NCBI RefSeq assembly: GCF_003573695.1
Contig: NC_039362.1
Location: 199,693,215-199,757,214 of the forward strand
From: Papaver somniferum
Taxonomy: Eukaryota; Streptophyta; Magnoliopsida; Ranunculales; Papaveraceae
Reading direction: 5' to 3'
DNA: 64,000 bases
The translations under genes were made by a program, and so were the position numbers. Of this stretch, positions 37,551 through 49,500 are shown one piece after another (position 1 is the first letter of the stretch; every line of letters starts with the position of its first letter). The notes below the pieces were generated by a model. That model did not search any database and was not told where the DNA came from. It worked only from the letters and a program-made list of their open reading frames with translations.

Positions 37551-40500
37551 ATGACAAAAAGAGTGATGACAGTCGAAACGCAGTCACAAGCAGCAACCAC
37601 TGATCAAAAAGAGGTACAATTGCAACATGATCTCGAAGAAGAAGAACCAGTTCCATACGTTGTTCTAGTTCAAGGACCTCCCAAGGTATTATTATTTTCT
37701 TTGCTTTTAATCTAAATTGAGGTTTATGTTTTGTTTATAATTTTGTCGATTATCTTATTTCTAATCAATTAGGAGATTATGACCCTTTTTAATACACGAT
37801 TGTAGGTTGGGAAATCCATGCTGATTAAATCTCTAGTGAAGTTTTTCACTATGCACCATCTAGATAACGTTCGAGGCCCTATTACTGTGGTATCAGGTAC
37901 TTGTTGTTTGCATTATGTGGTCTTAGTTGTTCTAAACCCTTCATGCCCATGTGATAATCTTGTTTTGTTGTATTTTTGATAGGTAAGCATAGGCGGCTGC
38001 AGTTTGTGGAGTGCCCAAATGATGTTAATGGCATGATAGATGCTGCAAAATACGCTGATTTGGTGTTATTTTGTATTGATGCAAGTTATGGGTTTGAAAT
38101 GGTAAGTGACAATAGAAAGTTTGTGTTGATTTTGTTTTAATTAGTACAAGAATGACTGTTCTGATTCCTGCCTTACTGGATTTACAGTTTATACCAGAAA
38201 CATGTTTCATGCACATGATTAATTGTGAAAAAGCTTTCTAATGTGCCATCATGAACTTTCTTGTACAACCTTTTGAATTTATTCCAATGACACTGCCCTG
38301 GGCTTTTCTTTGACTAGGGGAAAATCATTACCAAGTTTAGAGTGTCTCTATTCCTCACATGTATAACAACGATATGGGTATGAGTATTAGTACTGGTTCT
38401 TCGACGATATCAGAGGCCAAGTGTGCATACATCATCCACTAAGTTAGACATACATAACCACTACACATGAGTTACATTTTGATCAAATAAGCATGACACA
38501 CTATACTTTGAAAAAATAAACAATCATGTGTCTTCTTCTTCTCGTTCATTCCCGCTTCTTTTATCATTTGATGCTTTATAGAAAAAGTTGCAGAAATGTT
38601 AAAATTTTATGCTGCTGTGTTGGGAACGAGTACCAGAGTAGAGTTCATACGTGTCCCTACGGGGTAATTCTTTTAACAGCAAAATGTAGTCCACTCGTCG
38701 TTACACAGCTTCTCACATATCTATTATGATATATGATGTTCACCCATAATTTTCCTCTTCTTTTAATGTATAGCGGCATGATACAACTGCACTGCGTCGA
38801 CAATTATTCACCGATACAGGAAACAAGGCGAATTGGAATTTGTGATTGTATTTGTATGCCTGCTGTGTGATGCCTAAGAACAAGTCACAGACTCTCAGTC
38901 TCTGTTCATTTTCAAAAGAATGCAGATAAAATATTTTAGTTATTATGTCTTCAAAGATGTTCATTTTGAAAATATGGTGGTTTTGAGGCCTTTCTTTCTT
39001 CTTGCAAAATGCCTTTATTGATTTCAGGAAACATTTGAGTTCTTTAACCTTCTACAAGTTCACGGCTTTCCAAATGTTATTGGTGTCCTCTCACATCTTG
39101 ATAAGATCAAATGTGATGGACAACTAAAGGTAACCAAGCAGCGCCTCAGTCGTCAGTTCCGGAACGAAATATACGGCGGAGCAGAACTATTCTACTTATC
39201 ACGTCTTGACAATGGAATGTAAGTTTTTGTTTAGATTACTAGGGTCATATGATTCATGCATTTAATGTATATTTGTTGCTAATTTTTAATTTAATGGACT
39301 TATTAGTAGAAAAAAATCTGCAAGTCTCAATTAAGGATTGCCGCTTATCCATTGTTGTTTCTTATTCGTTTATAATTAACAGGTACATGGACGATGAAAT
39401 TCACAATCTAGCAATGTTCATATCAGTTATGAAATTCAATCCTTTGTCCTGGCAAACTGCACATCCTTATGTGCTAGTCGATCATTTTGAAGATGTTACT
39501 TCTCCGGAAAGAGTGCAGATTGACAATAAATGTGATAGAAACATAGTTATGTACGGTTATCTCCGAGGCAGTAATTTTAAGAGAGGAACTAAGGTACTTT
39601 CTCTAGCTAGGTTGTTTTGACTCTCTCTCTCTCTCTCTCTCACTCTCTCTGAATACTTGGTATCTTTTATTGGTGCACGTCAAACGTGCTTTGATTCTAT
39701 TAGTTTCAGAACTCTAGACTTCTAGGAACATATTCTTGTTTGGCCACCTTGTGAAATATCATACTGTATTATGTTTGATTTGGTTGTCGATTTTCTTAAT
39801 AAGAGCATATCAAAGAACGAGAATTGTTGTGTTATGAGCCCCATATAAAAGATCTAGACTTACAATAATGTTGTTAAAAGTCTGTGGGCATCCAACTCAA
39901 ATCCTATAGGCAATGAGTGGAATGGCCCTTCCATATTGTAGCTGTTGTTTATTTTGGGGATCTAAGCAATGTTGTACTATTACCCTTCATAAATGTAGCT
40001 TAAAGAAAATTCGATGTTGAGCCCACTTGGAGTCATGCCCCGTAGATGTTAATTGAATAATTTTCATATCCCGAAGGCCTTTTAGGAGTCTTATACTATA
40101 TGAAAAAAGGAATTTTTGCGTTATTCGTTGTTGCAAACATATGCTTGCTTTTATGAGCAGTAAACACAGTAAATTATGCTTTATTAGTTTCCGGCCCATT
40201 GTTCTGTATATCCAACATATTGTTTTCACTTTTTCTTCCACTACTGTAAGTACTGATTTAAGGTGTATAATACCAGGTGCATATTGCTGGTGCTGGTGAT
40301 TTTCCTGTATATGGTATTACAAGCTTAGCTGATCCCTGCTCTTTACCAATTGCTGCCAAAATGAAGGGAGTGAATGACAAGGAAAGACTCTTTTATGCAC
40401 CAATGTCTGGTCTTTGGGGTCTTCTCTATGACAAGGATGCAGAATATGTAGATGAACGCAACGATAATGATGAGGTAACCCGATCGGAGATTGAGGGTTT

Positions 40501-42396
40501 CAGAGCAGGAACTTATTTAAAGTTGGAGGTTCATGATGTCCCTTTTGAGATGACTAAAAATATTGATCCCAATTGCCCTATTCTCGTCGGAGGTATCAGT
40601 CTCGAAGATGAGAATGTTGGATATATGCAGGTATCACACTAACTTTTGAATGTATTGTCGTTAGGCAATTGTCAGTCCGCATCATAGCACTCTTCCACTT
40701 TCTAGGATGTGTGCTAGGATGCATATTCAGAATTTTTTAACTAGTACGTCCATGACTTGTGAAAATGTCAACTCAATCTCCTCTGGAGGTTTCTTCTTCT
40801 TCCAAGCCTTTAGTCCCAAACAAATTGGGGTAGGCTAGAAAGGGGAGACGTCCGAAACAGTCACCCATAGGTACTGCTCCCGCCCTTTCTTAAGGGAATG
40901 GCTTGTTTTCAACCAAACAAAGATACACGAGGAGTTCCCAAGCACCCATCTTGGTACTGCTCTTGCCTTCTATTGGTGTATCGCTGGCTCGCCAAGCTGA
41001 CCACGACCCTATTCTCGTAGGGGAATGTCTGGGGTTTTACTGTGGGCTCGCGCCCAACATGGACATTCCTCCTTTATCCTGGCTTACGACAGGCTGTGCC
41101 AAAAAACTACACAGGCGGAGTTAGTCTCATTCCGAGGTTGAATCGATTTAATATATTAATGTATGTGAACCAAAAACTAGAACCTAAAACTTGAGTAATA
41201 ACCCTTATGTGAAGGATCATGAAAATGAGGGATACCCAGATTTTTAGTTCTCTCTTTATTTTATTTTATTTTATTTTATTTTTAATACGAAACCTCTCAA
41301 AGAAAGTGTATGCTTCGATTTTTGAATATGTTTTTCTTGTACTTTTAGGCGAGGCTTAAGCGACATAGCTGGCATAGGAAATTATTGAAGACAAGAGACC
41401 CAATCATTGTTTCAGCTGGTTGGAGACGTTACCAGACCAGACCCATTTATGCCCAGGAAGACGGTGGCAATCGTTTGCATCGAATAGATTCCACTCCCGA
41501 GCACACAGATTGTCTTGCAATGTTTTGGGGTCCTCTTGCACCTCTAGATACTGGTTTTGTTGCTGTACACAATCTGGCAGGCAATAAGGTCTGATGTATT
41601 CTACTTGAACTTTTGACTTATCATCACTATGGTATTTCAGTACTTGATTAATTGCAATTGCAACAAAGAGGGGTATTCGTCTATATAAGATGAAATAAAT
41701 GTGCGTGTAAGTTCGTACCGTGTATCCTTGATTTCCTGCGAGTACCTGGCGAAAACTAAGAAAAAAACTAATTACTGTACTCCCTGAGACTTGTCTTGTT
41801 CAGATGGTATCTTACATTTCATGAATACATCACTGCGCCTAATACTCACATTTTATGCCCGTCATCTGCTGTTTTTCGGTTAATGTAGCAAGTGTAATAC
41901 ATTTTTCTTTCTTCTGTAGAAGAGGCTATCCCTTAATTTTCTAAATGTAAGGATGTGAGAATGGGATGCTACACCACTGTTGTTGATTTGCTTGTATGTT
42001 TGAGTTCTATTTTGTTTATTGATCGACTTGTATTTGATTCCCCAGGCTGCATTTCGGATTTCAGCAATGGGTGTCATACTTGACTTTACCCAGGCTGCAG
42101 AGATAGTTGCAAAGATTTTGAAGAAGTGCAATCAAGTTGGGACTCCTCTCCAGACCTTCAAGAAAACTGCTCCCATCAAAGACATGTTTACGTCAGATCT
42201 TGAAATTGATTGGTTTAAAGATGCAGCAATTCAGACTGCAAGAGTTCGGGGGAACGTTGAAAAGGTATTGTTGCCTTGTGCCAAAACTAATTTCGGCGGG
42301 CTGTGTTTGCTCTTTCGTATTTTTATTTATGTGCTTTATCGGGTGTCTGGACTCTGGATTCTACAACAACAGCTTGTGATCCATTTGCTTTTGTGA
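37551..42396 (+). pseudogene. BMS1-like GTPase, copy 2 (truncated after exon 8)
   Basis: Exons: 37551-37685 (from the in-frame ATG), 37806-37896, 37983-38101, 39028-39218, 39383-39593, 40277-40630, 41349-41588, 42046-42264. The same BMS1 signatures as copy 1 are present. Two separate 2-base losses in exon 1 (near 37521 and 37580) take the first ATG (37459) out of frame to a quick stop. The ATG at 37551 (MTKRVMTVETQ) still reads into the P-loop. Exon 9 and everything beyond are absent because unit 3 begins at 42521. Reading on past exon 8 stops at 42394-42396. The exon 8 donor is in phase 0, as is the next strong acceptor downstream, at 42814 in the unit 3 transposon gene, so a chimeric product is possible. 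Confidence 0.75.
40787..41127 (-). mobile_element. SINE-like insertion in intron 6, BMS1-like copy 2
   Basis: Duplicate of the 27090-27430 segment, with one distinguishing substitution (GGCTAGAAAGG for GGCTGGAAAGG). Confidence 0.4.
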
Positions 42397-42520
42397 TGCT
42401 GTAGTGTATGGATGAACAAATTTTCTGTGACCGTTCTTATGGGAAGTTAAATTGTTGGATCCTTTCCATGTGGTCCACAACTAACTCGTGTGTTTCCAGA
42501 CCTTCATTAGTTTTCTATAA

Positions 42521-44351
42521 GTTCCAGGTCCGCAAGGATGGCGTCCTACCGCAGATAGCCAGATACGTGAGGCTCCTCCTGCTCGTTATGGGAATTTCTG
42601 TCCTTGGAATTTGAATTTTGAGGGCATGAATTTCCAATATTCCCTCGATGTTGTTGATGGAGATGACGAAGAGAGTTCCGATGCTGATCTTCAGACGAAG
42701 AATACTGCGGTTATCAAGGTAAGATTTCCATATGCCTTGTCCTTCTTTAGTTGAGGCAATTTTAATTCTTTTCAAAGCCAGGGATTTTTATTCTTATATG
42801 CCTTGTCTTTTTAGGCGATGAAGAAGAGGAGGATAAATCCCAAGCAGTCCACCACCGCAAAAATCGAGGAGGCGGAGGTTCATGAAGAAGTTAACAGTCC
42901 TGTGACCGAGCTTGGAGGGGATGAAGATATGTCTGATAGGGAGGAGCGTACTGATACATCCCTTCCAGGTCATGATGATGAAGAATTTGTTGAAGGGAAT
43001 ACTACCGCTGGTGGCAGCGGTATTGGTGGTGAAATTAATCCCGCAGGTGGCTATGGTGCTGGTGCCGAAGATAATCCCCCGGGTTGCAGCGATGTTGGTG
43101 ATGATAACATTTCTCTTGGTAATAAGGGTGTTGGTGGTGAAATTCCCGCTGCGTCCCAGGAGTTTTCCTTTGGCCGGATTTACTATGCGGGGGATGGTTT
43201 TGATATAAACGCTGCCCTGGTTCTGGCTTCTGAGTTCAACCTACTTTCCCCAAACGATGATTGGGATGTGCTTGGTAACTCTAGCAAGTCGTATGGAAAG
43301 GGCAAGGGAGTCGTGAATGCTAGTGATATTCCAGAGGGGAGTGGTGCTAGAGATCTTCCAGATTTGGATGCGGGAGTAGCCTCGAACTCTTCGGGCGTTA
43401 AGTTCACAGACATGGGTGGGGCCTCGGTTGGGTCTTCTGGAGATGATTTTCCTCAGTTGTTGATCCTTGAGGGTGATTACGCCATCTTAGCTTGGTTCAA
43501 AAAGAAGAATTTGATGTTCGTACCCAATCCAGCTCCTGTGATGGAGGGTGAGAAGAAATCTGATGCCTATACCCATAAGATGATGCAATTGTCTCCTGAG
43601 GACCAGGTCGCAGAAGCGTGGGATAAGAATATTTGGGCCTTGGAGGCTGCTCTAGTGATCGACGCTCCCTCGACTGTTGCTGACATGATGGCCTTGGCTG
43701 ATGGGTATCAGTATGGATATCCCCAGCAGCGGATGTTAGAAGTGAGTTTTCTTATCATTTCGCCTTGTATCGTTATTTAGCAATTTTAGAGTCTGGGTGT
43801 TCTAATTTCTGATTCGCAGATGATGAGGAGTGAGCATTGCAACCACATGTTATACCAGTTTTTTAAGGCCAAATCCCTCAAGTTGGAAGCTAAGCTTCGT
43901 CTTCGGGAAGAGGAGCTTACCGCGGCTGAGGCTGTTATCTCTGATAGAGATAGGGAGATAGGTGCGTTGAAGAGTCTCCTCAAGGATAAGGAGCAACAAG
44001 GTAAGGAGGAGGAGAAGCTTCGCTTGGAACTTGCTATGGCTCGTAGTGAGTTGGAAGAGGCTAAGAAGAATTCTTCGGATGTTACAGGTTCGATTATATG
44101 TTTTCTCTTCCTTATTGTTGTCCTTTACTGTAATTAGTGTTCTGTCTGAGTCTCCCTCCCCCACCCTATCTTCAGTGGGTGGAGTTCCCGAGTTAGTATG
44201 GCTTCGGAATGAGCGGCAACGTCAAAAATCTCGCATCTCAGAATTGGTAGAGAAGATAAAGAGCGAGGCTGATAAGTGGAATGCTCGTGCCGATGAACAT
44301 AATGCTCTGGCAGAGGAGTGTCCACTTTCAACCACTCATTCATTCCAATGA
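42521..44351 (+). CDS. Transposon coiled-coil gene, unit 3: 3' part, open
   Basis: Starts mid-exon at the duplication junction. Parts: 42521-42718, 42815-43741, 43820-44087 and 44176-44351; all are open, have GT-AG boundaries and agree in phase. The two one-base losses that break units 1 and 2 are absent, so the long acidic Gly/Asp-rich exon (309 codons) splices cleanly into the coiled-coil exon (KLEAKLRLREEELTAAEAV). The 5' half, promoter and start codon are missing. Translation would need the internal ATG at 42818 or fusion to upstream exons. The codon immediately before 42521 in this frame is TAA, so the first part cannot be read through from upstream without splicing. Confidence 0.6.
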
Positions 44352-44829
44352 GTGTATGAGTGATTTGATCGAGTATTATGTTTACAGGATTCATGCTTCT
44401 GGAATTAATCTTGATTCAATTTTTCAGTCATTTAATCGGAAACACCAATATCAATTTCTTCTGAATTGAGACTTCTCTAGCAAATGATTAGAAAAGCGAT
44501 GACAAAGAAAGAAATCGTACAAATTTTTTTCACGTGGGTCATGGGCAACCCGGATTACCCAGATAATTACAAAATAATCTCGTCCGTTTAGACATCAGGA
44601 TCCAACGACCACCGTCACCCCGTGAGACTCTGTGAGATAAAGCCCTGTCACCCGAACGCGCCCCATTCATAATTAACTAACTCTTTAAAAGTAACTTATT
44701 GAAACCAATTTAGATGAGAGTCTCATTTGAAGATGAGTTTTTTAACTTCTTTGATGATGTTGATCATATATGGTACACCACGTCTTCTCTTCGTTGTCAA
44801 TGTGTTGTTACTTTCAAACAAAATCACTC

Positions 44830-44936
44830 AAGCAATTGCAAATAGAAGCAAAGATCAAATTGAAAAGATGAAAGTATCACTTTTTGCAAGCAGGGGAATA
44901 AAACATTCAATTTGGTCTTTCCATTTGCAATTGCTT
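44830..44936. repeat. Foldback hairpin, unit 3
   Basis: Third copy of the inverted repeat. The left arm reads CAAGCAATTGCAAAT, which matches the right arm slightly better than in unit 1. Confidence 0.55.
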
Positions 44937-45336
44937 GCTTCCTAGTGAACACCATTTATCCAATCTTTGATTTTCTAGACAAAAAAAGTTGATTTAACAG
45001 AAATTATGAATTATTTAGTATTATTTACATAATTTAGGCCACTTTCCTCGTGTACAATCTACACTGTTATACAAATCCATGAGATTTAACTCTTAGCGCA
45101 TGTTTAACAAAAGCCTTTAAGAATTATCCCAAAACATGTACTGTAAACCATAAGAAACCCCCATTTCCAAAGCATCACCAATACGCTCCTATGCTGCTAT
45201 CAAAAATTAATCCCAATTCCCAAGAAACCTAAAACATCAAAATCTAAAATTGCATTGACACCACATAACCCCCAATCACATAAAGTGCGTGATAGACCCA
45301 AAAAATATTTGAAAACCACACTATAGATATCAACTA

Positions 45337-45649
45337 TTTCCTCCGTTACTTTTTAATAGGCCAGTTTCTTTTTTTTTGAGAAAATTAAGGAAATTAAGAG
45401 AACTAATTATTGAAAGTGGTCCTCTAGACACTTGTCAATAAAAGAAGTAAAGTGAAATGGTCCCCATGACACTTGTCAGACAAAGAAATAAATGAAATGG
45501 TCCACATAACACTTGTCATCAAAAGAAGTTAAAAGAAAAGTGGTCCCAAAAAATTAAAGTAAAATTTGAGTTTCCCAATTAGAAAATTGGCATATTTTTT
45601 TGAAATATTTATTTATAAAAACTGGCCTATTAAAAAATAACGGAGGGAA
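45337..45649. mobile_element. Stowaway-type MITE, unit 3
   Basis: Third copy of the MITE at the same relative position, with TA on both sides and ends ATAACGGAGGGAA. Confidence 0.85.
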
Positions 45650-45841
45650 TATTAAGTCAGTTAGACATCCCTAAGACAAAAACAATAAGAGGTGTATCCA
45701 AATACCTTATGGTTTCCCAAGTTCTTCTAGTGTTGGCTTCTTTAAGGCTTCTTTGGACATTTTCGAACTAATTCGCAAGTGGATTGGTCTCCCCGTAACA
45801 GTGCCATCACATGTGAACAAAAAATGGGACACATCAAATTT

Positions 45842-46285
45842 ACATTGACGACTTTCTAGAGTCGTTGGGTATACATCCCTCGACATGGACGACTCTTTCT
45901 CTATGTTGTGACATACATCCAATTCATGTGAGAATTTAAGATAATCTTACCATCAACACAATCATCTTTGTTGCTTGAACTTTCCCCAACATCACTTCTA
46001 AAAATCCTAAATTTCCTCTAAAACCTCCTCTTCTTCTTCTCAACTCGAACAACAACAAATAAAAAAAAATTGATTCTAAAATCTGAGTTTAATCTAACAT
46101 AATCTAACCACACTAATTAACTTAACTTAACTTAATTAAATTTTAATACTAATCATTCAGGGACAGTTTAGCCATTTAAAAATATTTTGGTTAAGGGGTG
46201 ACTCAATTTGAGTTTTAATGACCTTTTTTTGTCCTCTAGTGGGAGGCCCCTAATTGTTTTTTGGGGGCCCCAATTATACTAGGTT
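45842..46285. mobile_element. Mutator-like element fragment, unit 3
   Basis: Third copy of the fragment, ending about 130 bases upstream of ATG 46415. Confidence 0.5.
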
Positions 46286-46508
46286 ATTAAAGTAGGGCAC
46301 CGCATTATCAGTTCTCACTTCCTTCAGTCTCAACCACGGGGGCACAGATTCCACCGAGTTAAAATAGAAAAACCTCTGGGCAAATTAGTTCTGCTGGTGT
46401 AATCTAGGGTTGAGATGGGGATCGATTCTTCTTCTTTTAGTTCAATTAGTAATCGGTACGAGGGTAGATTTGTTCGTCATTGGGATTATAATAACAGTTT
46501 GATAATTT

Positions 46509-49500
46509 ATGACAAAAAGAGTGATGACAGTCGAAACGCAGTCACAAGCAGCAACCACTGATCAAAAAGAGGTACAATTGCAACATGATCTCGAAGAAGA
46601 AGAACCAGTTCCATACGTTGTTCTAGTTCAAGGACCTCCCAAGGTATTATTATTTTCTTTGCTTTTAATCTAAATTGAGGTTTATGTTTTGTTTATAATT
46701 TTGTCGATTATCTTATTTCTAATCAATTAGGAGATTATGACCCTTTTTAATACACGATTGTAGGTTGGGAAATCCATGCTGATTAAATCTCTAGTGAAGT
46801 TTTTCACTATGCACCATCTAGATAACGTTCGAGGCCCTATTACTGTGGTATCAGGTACTTGTTGTTTGCATTATGTGGTCTTAGTTGTTCTAAACCCTTC
46901 ATGCCCATGTGATAATCTTGTTTTGTTGTATTTTTGATAGGTAAGCATAGGCGGCTGCAGTTTGTGGAGTGCCCAAATGATGTTAATGGCATGATAGATG
47001 CTGCAAAATACGCTGATTTGGTGTTATTTTGTATTGATGCAAGTTATGGGTTTGAAATGGTAAGTGACAATAGAAAGTTTGTGTTGATTTTGTTTTAATT
47101 AGTACAAGAATGACTGTTCTGATTCCTGCCTTACTGGATTTACAGTTTATACCAGAAACATGTTTCATGCACATGATTAATTGTGAAAAAGCTTTCTAAT
47201 GTGCCATCATGAACTTTCTTGTACAACCTTTTGAATTTATTCCAATGACACTGCCCTGGGCTTTTCTTTGACTAGGGGAAAATCATTACCAAGTTTAGAG
47301 TGTCTCTATTCCTCACATGTATAACAACGATATGGGTATGAGTATTAGTACTGGTTCTTCGACGATATCAGAGGCCAAGTGTGCATACATCATCCACTAA
47401 GTTAGACATACATAACCACTACACATGAGTTACATTTTGATCAAATAAGCATGACACGCTATACTTTGAAAAAATAAACAATCATGTGTCTTCTTCTTCT
47501 CGTTCATTCCCGCTTCTTTTCATTTCATGCTTTATAGAAAAAGTTGCAGAAATGTTAAAATTTTATGCTGCTGTGTTGGGAACGAGTACCAGAGTAGAGT
47601 TCATACGTGTCCCTACGGGGTAATTCTTTTAACAGCAAAATGTAGTCCACTCGTCGTTACACAGCTTCTCACATATCTATTATGATATATGATGTTCACC
47701 CGTAATTTTCCTCTTCTTTTAATGTATAGCGGCATGATACAACTGCACTGCGTCGACAATTATTCACCGATACATGAAACAAGGCGAATTGGAATTTGTG
47801 ATTGTATTTGTATGCCTGCTGTGTGATGCCTAAGAACAAGTCACAGACTCTCAGTCTCTGTTCATTTTCAAAAGAATGCAGATAAAATATTTTAGTTATT
47901 ATGTCTTCAAAGATGTTCATTTTGAAAATATGGTGGTTTTGAGGCCTTTCTTTCTTCTTGCAAAATGCCTTTATTGATTTCAGGAAACATTTGAGTTCTT
48001 TAACCTTCTACAAGTTCACGGCTTTCCAAATGTTATTGGTGTCCTCTCACATCTTGATAAGATCAAATGTGATGGACAACTAAAGGTAACCAAGCAGCGC
48101 CTCAGTCGTCAGTTCCGGAACGAAATATACGGCGGAGCAGAACTATTCTACTTATCACGTCTTGACAATGGAATGTAAGTTTTTGTTTAGATTACTAGGG
48201 TCATATGATTCATGCATTTAATGTATATTTGTTGCTAATTTTTAATTTAATGGACTTATTAGTAGAAAAAAATCTGCAAGTCTCAATTAAGGATTGCCGC
48301 TTATCCATTGTTGTTTCTTATTCGTTTATAATTAACAGGTACATGGACGATGAAATTCACAATCTAGCAATGTTCATATCAGTTATGAAATTCAATCCTT
48401 TGTCCTGGCAAACTGCACATCCTTATGTGCTAGTCGATCATTTTGAAGATGTTACTTCTCCGGAAAGAGTGCAGATTGACAATAAATGTGATAGAAACAT
48501 AGTTATGTACGGTTATCTCCGAGGCAGTAATTTTAAGAGAGGAACTAAGGTACTTTCTCTAGCTAGGTTGTTTTGACTCTCTCTCTCTCTCTCTCTCACT
48601 CTCTCTGAATACTTGGTATCTTTTATTGGTGCACGTCAAACGTGCTTTGATTCTATTAGTTTCAGAACTCTAGACTTCTAGGAACATATTCTTGTTTGGC
48701 CACCTTGTGAAATATCATACTGTATTATGTTTGATTTGGTTGTCGATTTTCTTAATAAGAGCATATCAAAGAACGAGAATTGTTGTGTTATGAGCCCCAT
48801 ATAAAAGATCTAGACTTACAATAATGTTGTTAAAAGTCTGTGGGCATCCAACTCAAATCCTATAGGCAATGAGTGGAATGGCCCTTCCATATTGTAGCTG
48901 TTGTTTATTTTGGGGATCTAAGCAATGTTGTACTATTACCCTTCATAAATGTAGCTTAAAGAAAATTCGATGTTGAGCCCACTTGGAGTCATGCCCCGTA
49001 GATGTTAATTGAATAATTTTCATATCCCGAAGGCCTTTTAGGAGTCTTATACTATATGAAAAAAGGAATTTTTGCGTTATTCGTTGTTGCAAACATATGC
49101 TTGCTTTTATGAGCAGTAAACACAGTAAATTATGCTTTATTAGTTTCCGGCCCATTGTTCTGTATATCCAACATATTGTTTTCACTTTTTCTTCCACTAC
49201 TGTAAGTACTGATTTAAGGTGTATAATACCAGGTGCATATTGCTGGTGCTGGTGATTTTCCTGTATATGGTATTACAAGCTTAGCTGATCCCTGCTCTTT
49301 ACCAATTGCTGCCAAAATGAAGGGAGTGAATGACAAGGAAAGACTCTTTTATGCACCAATGTCTGGTCTTTGGGGTCTTCTCTATGACAAGGATGCAGAA
49401 TATGTAGATGAACGCAACGATAATGATGAGGTAACCCGATCGGAGATTGAGGGTTTCAGAGCAGGAACTTATTTAAAGTTGGAGGTTCATGATGTCCCTT

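Larger units (their letters stand above)
29239..42520 (+). repeat. Tandem segmental duplication, unit 2
   Basis: Copy of 15541 to about 28827, with sparse substitutions and small indels relative to unit 1. It stops in intron 8 of BMS1-like copy 2, about 400 bases earlier in the unit than unit 1. It joins directly, with no evident microhomology, to the transposon gene of unit 3. Confidence 0.95.

Noticed and set aside
15541..42520. Units 1 and 2 as a pure assembly artefact
   Set aside because: The units have different right-hand break points and private substitutions and indels in several places, which a simple assembly duplication would not give. Long reads are still needed to be certain.
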